Positions 50,491 through 61,030 of a DNA stretch of 64,000 nt are shown here, piece by piece (position 1 is the first letter of the stretch; each line of letters begins with the position of its first letter). The position numbers and the translations under genes were made by a program. Below the pieces are notes generated by a model that was not told the origin of the DNA, ran no database searches, and was given only the letters and a program-made list of their open reading frames with translations. Origin of the DNA: Pseudoxanthomonas sp. CF385 (lineage in GTDB: Bacteria; Pseudomonadota; Gammaproteobacteria; Xanthomonadales; Xanthomonadaceae); the NCBI RefSeq assembly GCF_900104255.1, contig NZ_FNKZ01000002.1, positions 124,001 through 188,000 on the forward strand. Direction: 5' to 3'.

Positions 50491-50494
<4 letters not shown>
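49697..50494 (-). CDS. trpA: Tryptophan synthase alpha chain
   Basis: 265 residues from GTG 50494, overlapping the trpB TGA stop (GTGA). Catalytic Glu49 ([11 protein letters not shown]) and Asp60 (MADGP) match the canonical positions. Phosphate-site Gly segments ([29 protein letters not shown]) are present. Splits indole-3-glycerol phosphate to indole, which passes to TrpB. Confidence 0.98.
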
Positions 50495-51702
<1,208 letters not shown>

Positions 51703-51780
51703 GGCGAAGCTCGAAACGGGACGATGCCTCACGTTATCGCACACATGCCATCAGGAATAGCGATGTTTCCGGGACGACCT

Positions 51781-51795
51781 GTGAGATAAACTCAC
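51781..51795. promoter_or_regulatory. Perfect palindrome GTGAG-N5-CTCAC at the lysR start
   Basis: GTGAGATAAACTCAC ends 3 bases before the lysR ATG (51799), within the trpB/lysR divergent region. Spacing and symmetry resemble a LysR binding half (T-N11-A type). Sitting over the ribosome-binding position, it would permit autorepression of the regulator. Confidence 0.6.
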
Positions 51796-51798
51796 ATC

Positions 51799-52689
51799 AT
51801 GTCCCGTCCGCTCCCGTCCCTCAATGCCCTCCGCGCCTTCGAGGCCGCCGCCCGCTTGGGCAGCGTCAGCCAGGCGGCCGACGAACTGCACGTGACCCAC
51901 GGCGCGGTCAGCCGCCACCTGCGCGCCCTGGAAGATGCCTTGGGCCGGCCCCTGTTCGTCCGCGACGGCCGCGGCCTGGCGCTGACCGCCGATGGCCACC
52001 GCCTGCGCGACAGTGCGGGTGAGGCCTTCGGGGTGCTGCAGGCGGGCTGGAGCGCCCTCCAGCGGGGCCCGCGCGCGACTGCGCTCGTGCTCGGCTGCCC
52101 GGGCAGCCTGCTGGCCCGCTGGGTGATCCCGCGCCTGGAACGGCTGGCCCACGACCTGCCCGACCTGACCCTGCACCTGTCCGCGCAGGAAGGCCACATC
52201 GACCTGGCCGCCACCGGTCTGGATGCCGCCCTGCTACTGGGCGAGGCGCCCTGGCCATCGGGCTGGCAGGTCTGGCCGCTGGCCCCGGAGTGCATCGGCC
52301 CGGTGCTCAGCCCGCGCCATGCACGGTTCGAAGCCTTGCGCGATGCTCCGCCGCGCGCGCTCCTGGACGAACCGCTGCTGCACACCGCCTCGCGGCCGCA
52401 GGCCTGGCCGCGCTGGCTGGGCGCCCAGCACCTGCCGGACGCGCCGCGTCTGGGTACCGGCTTCGATCACCTGACCTACCTGCTGGAAGCGGCGGTCGCG
52501 GGTCTCGGCGTCGCCATCGCACCCCGCGAACTGGTCCAGGCCGATCTCGACAGCGGCCGGCTCGTCGCGCCGTGGGGGTTCACCGATACGGGCGGGACCT
52601 GGGCGTTGTGCGCGGTGCGCGGCGCTCCCGACCCGCGCCTCCCCCTGCTGGCCGACTGGCTGCGCCGGGACCTGCTGGCCGCAGGCTAG
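51799..52689 (+). CDS. LysR-family transcriptional regulator, probable TrpI
   Basis: 296 residues. Helix-turn-helix at about residues 18-47 (GSVSQAADELHVTHGAVSRHLRALE), followed by the LysR substrate-binding domain. Strong resemblance at the N-terminus to PobR/GcvA/TrpI members (LPSLNALRAFEAAARL). Divergent from trpB, the standard place of trpI in pseudomonads and xanthomonads, so it probably activates trpBA. Its TAG stop shares the palindrome CTAG with the convergent trpF stop. Confidence 0.85.
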   Translation: MSRPLPSLNALRAFEAAARLGSVSQAADELHVTHGAVSRHLRALEDALGRPLFVRDGRGLALTADGHRLRDSAGEAFGVLQAGWSALQRGPRATALVLGCPGSLLARWVIPRLERLAHDLPDLTLHLSAQEGHIDLAATGLDAALLLGEAPWPSGWQVWPLAPECIGPVLSPRHARFEALRDAPPRALLDEPLLHTASRPQAWPRWLGAQHLPDAPRLGTGFDHLTYLLEAAVAGLGVAIAPRELVQADLDSGRLVAPWGFTDTGGTWALCAVRGAPDPRLPLLADWLRRDLLAAG

Positions 52690-53318
52690 CCGCGGGTGTC
52701 GGCGATGCGGACCGCGTCGACGAAGCGCCGCATCTTCTCCGCATCCTTCTCGCCTGGCGCCGTCTCGATCCCGCTCGACACGTCCACGCCCCAGGGGCGC
52801 GCGGTGCGCAGCGCCAGCGCTACGTTGTCGGGTGTCAGGCCGCCGGCAAGGAGGCAAGGCCGTTCGGTCGCCACGGGCATCTGCCGCCAGTCGAACCGCT
52901 GGCCGCTGCCGCCCTGCTCACCCGCCGCATGGCCGTCGAAGAGGAAGCCGCTGGCGTTCGGATAGGCGGCCAGGCTGGCGAACGCGCCCTCGCCCTGCCC
53001 ACCCATCGCGATCGCTTTCCAGAACGGACGGGCCAACGACGCGGCGAACGCATCGTCTTCGGCGCCATGGAACTGCAGCACGTCCGGCTGCAGCGATTCG
53101 ACGATCTGTTCGATCTCGTTGCGCGGGTTGTCCATCACCAGCGCGACGACGCCGATTTCCTCCGGCACCAACTCGCGCAGCATGCGCGCCTGGCCCAGCA
53201 GCAACCGGCGCGGGCTGCGGGGCGCGAACACCAGGCCGATGTAGTCCACGCCGAGTTCGACCGCCAGGCGGACGTCTTCGGCGCGGGTCAGCCCGCAGAA
53301 CTTGATGCGCGTATGCAT
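52686..53318 (-). CDS. trpF: Phosphoribosylanthranilate isomerase
   Basis: 210 residues, stand-alone TIM barrel. Catalytic Cys8 (KFCGLTR) and Asp in DVSSGIE, plus LQFHG and LAGGLTPDNV, fit the family. Catalyses the Amadori rearrangement before indoleglycerol phosphate synthesis. Follows truA after 22 bases. Stop overlaps the convergent lysR stop by 4 bases. Confidence 0.98.
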   Translation of the reverse strand: MHTRIKFCGLTRAEDVRLAVELGVDYIGLVFAPRSPRRLLLGQARMLRELVPEEIGVVALVMDNPRNEIEQIVESLQPDVLQFHGAEDDAFAASLARPFWKAIAMGGQGEGAFASLAAYPNASGFLFDGHAAGEQGGSGQRFDWRQMPVATERPCLLAGGLTPDNVALALRTARPWGVDVSSGIETAPGEKDAEKMRRFVDAVRIADTRG

Positions 53319-53340
53319 GGCGGCAGGGTAACCCGCCGGC

Positions 53341-54138
53341 TCAGGCGGCGGGGGCCGGCAGGGTCACTTCGGCCGGCAACGCCCACTCGGCCGGATACAG
53401 CGGGCTGACGAAGACCAGCCCGTCCGGCGGCGCGGTGGGCCCGGCGACGGTACGGTCGCGCCCGGCGAGCAATTCCGCGATCCACGCCTCGGGGCGCTCG
53501 CCGCGGCCCACGACCAGCAGCGAACCGACGATGTTGCGCACCATGTGGTGCAGGAACGCGTTGGCCTGCACCTCGACGACCACACGCTCGCCCTGCCGCG
53601 CGACCGAGATCGCGTGCAGGTTGCGCATCGCGTGCGGCGACTGGCAATGCACGGTGCGGAAGGCGCTGAAGTCGTTCTCGCCCAGCAGCACCTGCGCGGC
53701 GCCATGCATCGCGTCGGCATCGAGGGGCATCCGTTCCCAGCTCAGGTACTGGCGCTCCAGCGCCGGCCGCGCGAGGCGGTTTACCAGCGTATAGCGGTAG
53801 CGGCGCGCGCGCGCCGAGAAGCGTGCATGGAAATCGTCGGCGACCGGCTGGCACCAGCGTACGCAGACCGCCGGCGGCAGCCGCGCGGTCGCCCCGAGCA
53901 GCCAGCTGCGCGGCGTGCGCGCGACGTCGCTGTCGAAATGGACGACCTGGCATTGCGCGTGCACGCCGGCATCGGTGCGGCCGGCGCAGATCGTGTCGAC
54001 CCGCGCATCGGCGACCGATGACAGCGCATTCTCGAGCGCCGCCTGCACGGTGGTGTCGTCCGGGGTGCCGGACTTGCTCAGTCGCTGCCAGCCCAGAAAT
54101 CCGCCGCCGTCGTATTCGACGCCCAGCGCGTAACGCAT
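53341..54138 (-). CDS. truA: tRNA pseudouridine(38-40) synthase
   Basis: 265 residues. Catalytic Asp56 in [11 protein letters not shown]; the motif [13 protein letters not shown] and the C-terminal [16 protein letters not shown] are typical. Modifies the anticodon stem-loop. Between fimV (15 bases upstream) and trpF (22 bases downstream), the same neighbour order as in Pseudomonas. Confidence 0.98.
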   Translation of the reverse strand: MRYALGVEYDGGGFLGWQRLSKSGTPDDTTVQAALENALSSVADARVDTICAGRTDAGVHAQCQVVHFDSDVARTPRSWLLGATARLPPAVCVRWCQPVADDFHARFSARARRYRYTLVNRLARPALERQYLSWERMPLDADAMHGAAQVLLGENDFSAFRTVHCQSPHAMRNLHAISVARQGERVVVEVQANAFLHHMVRNIVGSLLVVGRGERPEAWIAELLAGRDRTVAGPTAPPDGLVFVSPLYPAEWALPAEVTLPAPAA

Positions 54139-54153
54139 CAGGACTTCACCCGG

Positions 54154-55905
54154 TCATCCGATCTCGCGCAGCAGCTGCAGCGCTTCGTCGCGTGCGCCGG
54201 CATCCGCGCCAGCGGCGACTTCGTTGAGCAGGTCGCGGGCCGTGGCCACGTCGCCGAGATCGAGGTAGGCGACGGCCAGCTCCAGCCGGTCGCGCCCCGC
54301 GGGTGCCGTGGCAGGTGCGGGCGACGCGGCGGGCGCGCCACCGGAATGCCAGGTGGGTCCGGATGCTTTCGCGGGCGCAGGTGCGGGCTTCGGCGCCGGC
54401 TTGGCGGGTGCGGCGGCGGGCACGATGACCGGCGCCAGCACGGGCGTCGGTTCGGGCGCCGGCTCGGGCGCCGGCTCGGGCGCCGCCTGCGCAGCCACGG
54501 GGGTTGGCATGACGGCCGCCAGCTCGGCAGCGCGGCTGGACGAAGGCGTGTCGCCGAGCACGGTGCTTTTCGGAACCGGTGCGAGGCGGCTGCGGCGTTG
54601 GGAGAAGCCCCAGGCCAACGAACCGACCAGCAGCAGGCCGAATCCGCCCCAGGCCCATACCGGCACGCCACCCTCGCTGCCCGAGGCCTGCGCCAGGCGT
54701 TGCTGCGCCGCGGCCAGGTCGCTGTCCTTCATCGCCAGCAGTTGTTCCTGCTGGGTCTTCAGTTTCTCGAGCTCGGCGACCTGGGTGCGCAGTTCCTGCA
54801 CTTCGGCATCGCGCGCGGCCAGGTCTTCCTTCGATTGCTGCAGTTGTTCGTTCGCCAACATCTCGCCCTCACCGCCGGCGCTCACGCCGGACTGCGTTCC
54901 AGAACCCGACGCGCCTGCGGCGGCGGGCGCGATTTCCAGGCGCGCGTCGGCGACCGGCGCCGTACGCGGTGCCGTCGGCGCGGCGGCCGGCGCGACCACG
55001 GCGGCCGGCTGCGGAATCGGCGCGCGTGCGCGTCGCCACTCGGCGATCTGGCTGCGCACCAGCGCAGCCGCCTCGTCTTCGAGGATGGTCTGCGCTTCGG
55101 CCGATTCCGGCACGCGCAGCACCGCGCCCTGCTTGAGCAGGTTGATGTTGCCGTTGATGAAGGCCTCGGGATTGGCGCGCAGCAGCGCGACCATCGCCTG
55201 ATCCAGGGTGTAGCCCTGCGCGCGCGCCAACGGCGCTGCGACCTGCGACAGCGACTGCCCACGACGCACCGTCAGCGCATCGCCCGGCGCGAGTTGCGGG
55301 GCGGGTGCCGCCGCGACCGTGGGCGTGGGCGCAGGACGTGTCGGAGTGGCTTCAGGCGTGGGCGGCGCGGCCGGAGTGGGTTCCGGGGTGGCCGCCACGA
55401 CCGGTTCGACCGGGCGCGCGATGGTGTCCGACGGCGCGGCGACCGGCGCATCGATCACCGGCTGCTCTGCCGCGGCCAACGTGCCCGGCGTGCTGACCAG
55501 CGCGGAGTACTCGCGCACCAGCCGACCCTGGCCCCAGTCCACTTCGATCAGGAAATTGACCGCCGGCACGTCCACCGGCGTGCGGCTGGTGACGCGCACG
55601 ACCGGGCGGCCGGCTTCGTCCAGCGCGACGCTGAAGTCCAGTTCGTTGACCAGGCCTTGCGGGCGCGGAAGCCCGACGCGCTCGAACGTCGTCGGCGACG
55701 CCAGCCGCGCACGCAGCTGCTCCAGCTCGCCCGGCTCGCTGGAAATGATCGGAATCTCGGCCAGCAGCGGCTGGCCGGGTTGCGATTTGACATTGATCTC
55801 CCCCAGGCCGAGCGCGAGGGCGGCATTGCTCAGCAATGCCAGCCCCAGCCCGATCATGCCGGCCAGGCGGAGTCTTGCCGTCCGAGGTCTGTGCTTCGGT
55901 TTCAC
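54154..55905 (-). CDS. fimV: FimV-like polar/peptidoglycan-binding protein (short form)
   Basis: 583 residues from GTG 55905 (GGGAAGGG upstream). Signal peptide is about residues 1-31. The FimV N-terminal beta domain follows (LGEINVKSQPGQPLLAEIPI...). A LysM-like domain is at about 200-270 (LTVRRGQSLSQVAAPLA, ANPEAFINGNINLLKQGAVLRVP), a coiled coil near 370-400, and a membrane helix near 412-432 (VPVWAWGGFGLLLVGSLAWG). A Pro/Ala/Glu linker (APEPAPEPAPEPTPV) and a C-terminal FimV domain (LELAVAYLDLGDVATARDLL) end the protein. Pseudomonas FimV is over 900 residues, so the cytoplasmic TPR part is largely missing here. FimV organises the pole for type IV pili. Confidence 0.9.
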   Translation of the reverse strand: MKPKHRPRTARLRLAGMIGLGLALLSNAALALGLGEINVKSQPGQPLLAEIPIISSEPGELEQLRARLASPTTFERVGLPRPQGLVNELDFSVALDEAGRPVVRVTSRTPVDVPAVNFLIEVDWGQGRLVREYSALVSTPGTLAAAEQPVIDAPVAAPSDTIARPVEPVVAATPEPTPAAPPTPEATPTRPAPTPTVAAAPAPQLAPGDALTVRRGQSLSQVAAPLARAQGYTLDQAMVALLRANPEAFINGNINLLKQGAVLRVPESAEAQTILEDEAAALVRSQIAEWRRARAPIPQPAAVVAPAAAPTAPRTAPVADARLEIAPAAAGASGSGTQSGVSAGGEGEMLANEQLQQSKEDLAARDAEVQELRTQVAELEKLKTQQEQLLAMKDSDLAAAQQRLAQASGSEGGVPVWAWGGFGLLLVGSLAWGFSQRRSRLAPVPKSTVLGDTPSSSRAAELAAVMPTPVAAQAAPEPAPEPAPEPTPVLAPVIVPAAAPAKPAPKPAPAPAKASGPTWHSGGAPAASPAPATAPAGRDRLELAVAYLDLGDVATARDLLNEVAAGADAGARDEALQLLREIG

Positions 55906-55943
55906 GGCCCTTCCCCATGTTTCCCGAGCACGACTATAGCCGC

Positions 55944-56969
55944 TCAGCCGCCGTTCGCCACCAGTTCGGCCAATTGCACGGCGTTCAGGGCCGCGCCCTT
56001 GCGGATGTTGTCGGCGACCACCCACAGGTTCAGGCCGCGCGGATGCGAGAAGTCCTCGCGGATGCGGCCGACGAAGACCGGGTCGCGACCGGAGGCGTGG
56101 GTGACCGGCGTCGGGTAGCCGCCCGCCTTGGGCTCGTCGACGACTTCCACGCCGGGCGCGGCACGCAGCAGCTCGCGGGCCTGCTCGGGGGTGATCTTCT
56201 TCCGGGTCTCGACGTTGACGGCTTCGGAGTGGCCGTAGAACACCGGCACGCGCACCGCGGTGGGGTTCACCTGGATGCTGTCGTCCTCGAGGATCTTGCG
56301 CGTCTCCCAGACCAGCTTCATCTCTTCCTTGGTGTAGCCGTTGGGCAGGAACTCGTCGATGTGCGGGATCAGGTTGAACGCGATCTGCGCCTGGAACTTC
56401 TTCGGCTCGATGTCCTGGAACGCCAGCAGCTGGGCGGTCTGCCGGCCGAGCTCCTCCAGGCCGGAACGGCCGGCGCCGGACACCGACTGATAGGTGGCCA
56501 CGTTGATGCGTTCGATGCCGTACTCGCGGTGGATCGGCGCCAGCACCGGCATCAGCTGCATGGTCGAGCAGTTTGGGTTGGCGATGATGCCGCGCGGACG
56601 GTTCTTCGCCGCATGCGGGTTCACCTCGGACACCACCAACGGCACGTCGGCGTCGTAGCGGAAGGTCGAGGAGTTGTCGATCACCACCGCACCGGCGGCG
56701 GCGAACTTCGGCGCGTATTCCTTCGACACGCCACCGCCTGCGGAGAACAGGGCGATGTCGACGCCGGTGGGGTCGAACGTCTCCAGGTCGAGGATGTCGA
56801 CCTTCTGGCCCTTGAAGTCGACCTGGGTGCCGGCGGAGCGCGCCGAGGCCAGCAGGACGAGCTTGGCGATGGGGAAATCGCGCTCGGCGAGGATGGACAG
56901 CATGGTTTCGCCGACGGCGCCGGTGGCGCCCACGACAGCGACGGTGAAGCTACGGTTCTGGTTGCTCAT
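55944..56969 (-). CDS. asd: Aspartate-semialdehyde dehydrogenase
   Basis: 341 residues. NADP-binding GATGAVGETM at the start; catalytic Cys near 132 in NPNCSTMQ; Glu/Arg-rich substrate motifs (GYTKEEMKLVWETRKI) and the active-site His segment near 245 (VFYGHSEAVNVET). Reduces aspartyl phosphate in lysine/threonine/methionine and diaminopimelate synthesis. Followed by fimV after 38 bases. Confidence 0.97.
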   Translation of the reverse strand: MSNQNRSFTVAVVGATGAVGETMLSILAERDFPIAKLVLLASARSAGTQVDFKGQKVDILDLETFDPTGVDIALFSAGGGVSKEYAPKFAAAGAVVIDNSSTFRYDADVPLVVSEVNPHAAKNRPRGIIANPNCSTMQLMPVLAPIHREYGIERINVATYQSVSGAGRSGLEELGRQTAQLLAFQDIEPKKFQAQIAFNLIPHIDEFLPNGYTKEEMKLVWETRKILEDDSIQVNPTAVRVPVFYGHSEAVNVETRKKITPEQARELLRAAPGVEVVDEPKAGGYPTPVTHASGRDPVFVGRIREDFSHPRGLNLWVVADNIRKGAALNAVQLAELVANGG

Positions 56970-57041
56970 GATGGGTTCGCGAGATGGGAGATTGAAGACA
57001 GCGGACAGGAAGGCTGTGTTCGGGGAACCTGCGGCCGCGCC

Positions 57042-58076
57042 TCAGGCTCCCTGTCGTTTGGCGATGGTGATGCCGGCGGTGGCAGCGAGCGCGTCCGGAT
57101 TCACCGGCGTCGGCGGACGGCCGGCATCCGGGCCTTCGCCGAGCGCGGCGATCAGGTTGTCGACGGCCAGCGACACCATCGCGCGGCGCGTGGCCAGGCT
57201 GGCGCTGGCGATGTGCGGGGTCAGCACGACGTTGCGCAGGGCCAGCAGTTCCGGGCGCACGGCAGGCTCGCCCTCGTACACGTCGAGGCCGGCGGCAGCC
57301 AGGCGACCGTTCGCCAACGCATCGGCAAGTGCGACTTCGTCGACGATGCCGCCGCGGGCGATGTTCACCAACGTGGCGGTGGACTTCATCTTCGCCAGTG
57401 CGGAAGCATCGACCAGATGGTGGACCTGGGGCGAATACGGCAGCACCAGGACCACATGGTCGGCCTGGGCCAGCAGATCGTCGAAGCCGGCGTAGGACGC
57501 GCCGCACTCGTGCTCGACGGTGTCCGGCAGGCGGCTGCGGTTGTGGTACAGCACGCGCATGCCGAAGCCGCGCGCGCGGCGGGCGATGCCCTGCCCGATC
57601 CGCCCCATGCCGACGATGCCCAGCGTGCTGCCATGCAGGTCCGCGCCCAGCAACGTGCTGAACGACCACTGCTGCCACTGGCCTTCGCGCAGCCAGCGCT
57701 CGGCTTCGGTGATGCGGCGCGCGGTGGCCATCAGCAGCGCGAAACCGAAATCGGCCGTGGTTTCGGTGAGCACGTCCGGCGTATTGGTGGCGACGATGCC
57801 GGCCGCGGTCAGTGCGGGGACATCGAGGTTGTTGTAGCCCACGCCGACATTGGCGATTGCGCGCAAGCCGGGGGCACCCGCGATCTGCGGCGCACCGATC
57901 TTCTCGTTCAGCGTGACCAGCGCGCCGGCGCTGTCGCGCAGCGCCTCGGTGATGGCCGCAGGGCTGTGTTCGGTGACGACGTCCGTCGCGTGCACGTCGA
58001 AGTGCACCGCCAACCGCCCGACGAGATCGTCGAACAGTGGCTGCGACACCCAGACGCGCGGCCGCGACTCAGCCAT
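57042..58076 (-). CDS. D-2-hydroxyacid dehydrogenase (GhrB-like)
   Basis: 344 residues from ATG 58076 ([13 protein letters not shown]), overlapping the aroC stop by 8 bases. NAD-binding [15 protein letters not shown]; catalytic Arg in [10 protein letters not shown], Glu in GLDVYEGEP and His in LTPHIASAS are all in place. Probably reduces glyoxylate, hydroxypyruvate or 2-ketogluconate. Its operon link to aroC is by overlap, not by pathway. Confidence 0.92.
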   Translation of the reverse strand: MAESRPRVWVSQPLFDDLVGRLAVHFDVHATDVVTEHSPAAITEALRDSAGALVTLNEKIGAPQIAGAPGLRAIANVGVGYNNLDVPALTAAGIVATNTPDVLTETTADFGFALLMATARRITEAERWLREGQWQQWSFSTLLGADLHGSTLGIVGMGRIGQGIARRARGFGMRVLYHNRSRLPDTVEHECGASYAGFDDLLAQADHVVLVLPYSPQVHHLVDASALAKMKSTATLVNIARGGIVDEVALADALANGRLAAAGLDVYEGEPAVRPELLALRNVVLTPHIASASLATRRAMVSLAVDNLIAALGEGPDAGRPPTPVNPDALAATAGITIAKRQGA

Positions 58077-59172
58077 CGACGCTGCCCGGGACATGCGGCG
58101 GCACGTCGCCGACATCGCCGCATTGCGCGCGGTGGCGCAGCGCCTGGTCCATCAGCACCAGCGCCATCATCGCCTCGGCGATCGGGGTGGCGCGGATGCC
58201 GACGCACGGGTCGTGGCGACCGGTGGTGATGACGTCCACCGTGTTGCCGTCCACGTCCACGGTCGCCCCCGGCAGGCGCAGGCTGGACGTCGGCTTAAGC
58301 ACGATGGACGCGGTGACCTGTTGTCCGGTCGAAATGCCGCCAAGGATGCCGCCGGCATGGTTGGACAGGAAGCCTTCCGGCGTCATCAGGTCACGATGTT
58401 CGGTGCCCTTCTGGGTGACCGCCGCGAAGCCGTCGCCGATCTCCACGCCCTTCACCGCGTTGATGCTCATCAGCGCGGCCGCGAGTTCGCCGTCCAGCTT
58501 GCCGTAGATCGGTTCGCCCCAGCCGGGCGGCACGCCATCTGCCACGACATTGACGCGCGCGCCGATGGAATCGCCCGACTTGCGCAGCGCGTCCATGTAG
58601 GTTTCCAGCGCCGGCACCTGCGCGGCGCAGGGCCAGAAGAACGGATTGTCTTCCACCGCGCTCCAGTCGAAGCCCTCGGGGGTGATCGGACCGAGCTGCG
58701 ACAGGTAGCCGCGCACGCTTACGCCGAAGCGTTGCAGCAGCCACTTCTTCGCGATAACGCCGGCGGCCACGCGCATCGTGGTTTCGCGCGCGGACGAGCG
58801 ACCGCCACCGCGCGGGTCGCGGATGCCGTATTTCTGCCAGTAGGTGTAGTCCGCATGCCCCGGACGGAACTGCCGCGCGATGTCGGCGTAATCCTTGCTG
58901 CGCTGGTCGGTGTTGCGGATCAGCAGCGCGATCGGCGTGCCGGTGGTGCGGCCCTCGTACACGCCGCTGAGGATCTCGACCTCGTCGGCCTCGCGGCGCG
59001 CGGAGGTGTGCCGCGACTTGCCGGTGGCGCGGCGCTCCAGGTCGTGGCGGAATTCCTCCGGCGCGATCTCCAGCCCGGGGGGGCAACCGTCGACGACGCA
59101 GCCGATCGCCGGTCCGTGCGATTCGCCGAACGTGGTGACCGTGAGGAGTTTTCCGAAACTGTTGCTGCTCAA
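58069..59172 (-). CDS. aroC: Chorismate synthase
   Basis: 367 residues. FMN/EPSP motifs: [48 protein letters not shown] and [15 protein letters not shown]. Last step of the shikimate route. Starts 139 bases after the prmB stop. Confidence 0.98.
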   Translation of the reverse strand: MSSNSFGKLLTVTTFGESHGPAIGCVVDGCPPGLEIAPEEFRHDLERRATGKSRHTSARREADEVEILSGVYEGRTTGTPIALLIRNTDQRSKDYADIARQFRPGHADYTYWQKYGIRDPRGGGRSSARETTMRVAAGVIAKKWLLQRFGVSVRGYLSQLGPITPEGFDWSAVEDNPFFWPCAAQVPALETYMDALRKSGDSIGARVNVVADGVPPGWGEPIYGKLDGELAAALMSINAVKGVEIGDGFAAVTQKGTEHRDLMTPEGFLSNHAGGILGGISTGQQVTASIVLKPTSSLRLPGATVDVDGNTVDVITTGRHDPCVGIRATPIAEAMMALVLMDQALRHRAQCGDVGDVPPHVPGSVDG

Positions 59173-59264
59173 GCGCCGCTCCGCGGATGGGAACTATCGG
59201 TGCCGGGTCTTCAAGCATCGCATACCGGCTGCCCTATTGTGCAGTGCGCCAACGCCGGCCGCGA

Positions 59265-59282
59265 CGGTTGCAGGCGCAACCG
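59265..59282. other. 7-bp hairpin between prmB and aroC
   Basis: CGGTTGC-AGGC-GCAACCG, 30 bases after the prmB stop. It may weaken read-through from prmB into aroC. No T-run. Confidence 0.4.
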
Positions 59283-59311
59283 CTGCGCGCGCGGCGCAGG
59301 ATCCGGCGGCG

Positions 59312-60241
59312 TTATTTCCGGGTGGCGGCGAGCGCGGTGATGCGCGCGTTGTGGCGGATCAGCTCCGCGCATTCGACGGCGAAAATGCCCATCTGCCCCA
59401 CCTTGAATTCGATCCAGGCGAACTCGACGTCCGGCAGCAGTTTCACCAGCGCGTGCTCGGATTCGCCGACCTCGCAGATCAGCAGGCCGTCCTGGCTCAG
59501 GTGCAGAGGCGCGTCGCGCAGGATCTTCAGCACGAGGTCCAGACCGTCGTCGCCGGCGCGCAGGCCGAGTTCCGGCTCGAAGGAATACTCCTTCGGCAGC
59601 GCGTCGGTCTCGTCGTTGGTGACGTAGGGCGGATTGGTGACGATCAGGTCGTAGTGGCGACCCGTGAGGCCGGCGAACAGGTCGGACTTCACGAAGTGCA
59701 CGTTGTCCGCGTGCAGGCGCGCCTTGTTCTCGGCCGACAGGGCCAGCGCGTCGTCGCTGATGTCGACGCCGTCGACCTGCCAGTCAGGGTGGTAGTGGCC
59801 CATCGCGATGGCGATGCAGCCCGAGCCGGTGCACAGGTCGAGCGCGCGGTTGACCTCGCGACCGCCCAGCCAGGGCTCGAAGCCGGCCTCGATCAGCTCG
59901 GCGATCGGCGAACGCGGCACCAGCGCGCGCGCATCGCTCTTGAAGCTCAGCCCGGCGAACCAGGCTTCCCCGGTCAGGTAGGCGACCGGCACGCGCTCGT
60001 TCACGCGGCGCTCGAACAACGCCAGCACCTGTGACTTTTCCGCCAGGGTAACGCGCGCCTGGCCGTAGGACGGGCCCAGGTCCGGCGGCAGGTGCAGCGT
60101 GTGCAGGACCAGGAAGGTCGCCTCGTCCAGCGCGTTGTCGTAGCTGTGGCCGAAGGTCAGGCCGGCGGCGTTGAAACGGCTGGCGCCGTAGCGGATCAGG
60201 TCGATGATGGTATGCAGTTCGGCGGCGACGTCGGCGGTCAT
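59312..60241 (-). CDS. prmB: 50S ribosomal protein L3 glutamine methyltransferase
   Basis: 309 residues. SAM motif DLCTGSGCIAIAMG (135-148) and catalytic NPPY (203-206) define an N5-glutamine methyltransferase. The N-terminal helical domain and the SSS-free length favour PrmB over PrmC. Followed by aroC, the usual neighbour of prmB. Confidence 0.94.
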   Translation of the reverse strand: MTADVAAELHTIIDLIRYGASRFNAAGLTFGHSYDNALDEATFLVLHTLHLPPDLGPSYGQARVTLAEKSQVLALFERRVNERVPVAYLTGEAWFAGLSFKSDARALVPRSPIAELIEAGFEPWLGGREVNRALDLCTGSGCIAIAMGHYHPDWQVDGVDISDDALALSAENKARLHADNVHFVKSDLFAGLTGRHYDLIVTNPPYVTNDETDALPKEYSFEPELGLRAGDDGLDLVLKILRDAPLHLSQDGLLICEVGESEHALVKLLPDVEFAWIEFKVGQMGIFAVECAELIRHNARITALAATRK

Positions 60242-60376
60242 GGCAAGGCTTGTGAAGACGCCGGGACGGCGAAGGCCGCCGATTATAGGGGCTGCCCCGG
60301 TATCATGGCCGCCTTACCGCCGCGCCCATGCGGCCCCGGCCCGCGGGCCGTGCCCTCCTTCGTGGGAACCCCAAGC

Positions 60377-61030
60377 ATGTTCAACAAGAAGATCGGCCTC
60401 ATCCTCGTCCTGGCGCTGGCCGCCGGCCTGGGCCTGCTGGCCGCGCAGAAATTCTTCGGTCCGGTGACCCCGGCCGCGCAGTGGCCCGCCACCGAGGCGG
60501 TGACCCTGTTCCCGCAGGCGCGCCCGCTGCCGCCGTTCTCGCTGCGCCAGTCCGACGGCACCCAGCTGGCCGACGGGGAGCTGAAAGGCCACTGGACCCT
60601 GGTCTTCCTCGGCTTCACCTTCTGCCCGGACGTCTGCCCCACCACGCTGGCCGAACTGGCCCAGGCGCAGGCGCAGTGGAAGGACCTGCCCGACTCCACC
60701 CGGCCGCGCGTGCTGTTCGTGTCGGTGGACCCGGAACGCGACACGCCCACCCGCATCGGCGAGTACGCGCATGCCTTCCATGCGGACACGATGGCCGCGA
60801 CGGCCGACGTGCCCACGCTGGAAAATTTCGCCAAATCGCTCGGCTTCGTGTTCATGAAGGTGCCCGGCAAGGGCTTCGAGCAGAACCCGAACGACTACAG
60901 CATGGATCACTCCTCCGCGATCGGCGTGCTGGACCCGCAGGGTCGGCTGGCCGGCCTGATCCGCCCGCCGTTCCAGCCCAAGGTGATCGCGGCTGACATG
61001 CGCGCGCTGACCGAGGCCTCTTCGAAATGA
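60377..61030 (+). CDS. SCO1/SenC-family protein
   Basis: 217 residues from ATG 60377 ([15 protein letters not shown]; weak ribosome site; an in-frame start far upstream is antisense to prmB). N-terminal membrane anchor (about 6-24), thioredoxin-like fold with copper-binding Cys83-X3-Cys87 (FCPDVCP) and His178 (MDHSSA). Metallates cytochrome oxidase CuA or acts as a periplasmic reductant. Overlaps psd by 4 bases, so the two are co-translated. Confidence 0.95.
   Translation: MFNKKIGLILVLALAAGLGLLAAQKFFGPVTPAAQWPATEAVTLFPQARPLPPFSLRQSDGTQLADGELKGHWTLVFLGFTFCPDVCPTTLAELAQAQAQWKDLPDSTRPRVLFVSVDPERDTPTRIGEYAHAFHADTMAATADVPTLENFAKSLGFVFMKVPGKGFEQNPNDYSMDHSSAIGVLDPQGRLAGLIRPPFQPKVIAADMRALTEASSK

Noticed and set aside
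51703..51798. trp leader peptide/attenuator upstream of trpB
   Set aside because: No short frame with tandem Trp codons and no antiterminator stems; control by the divergent LysR regulator is the better explanation.
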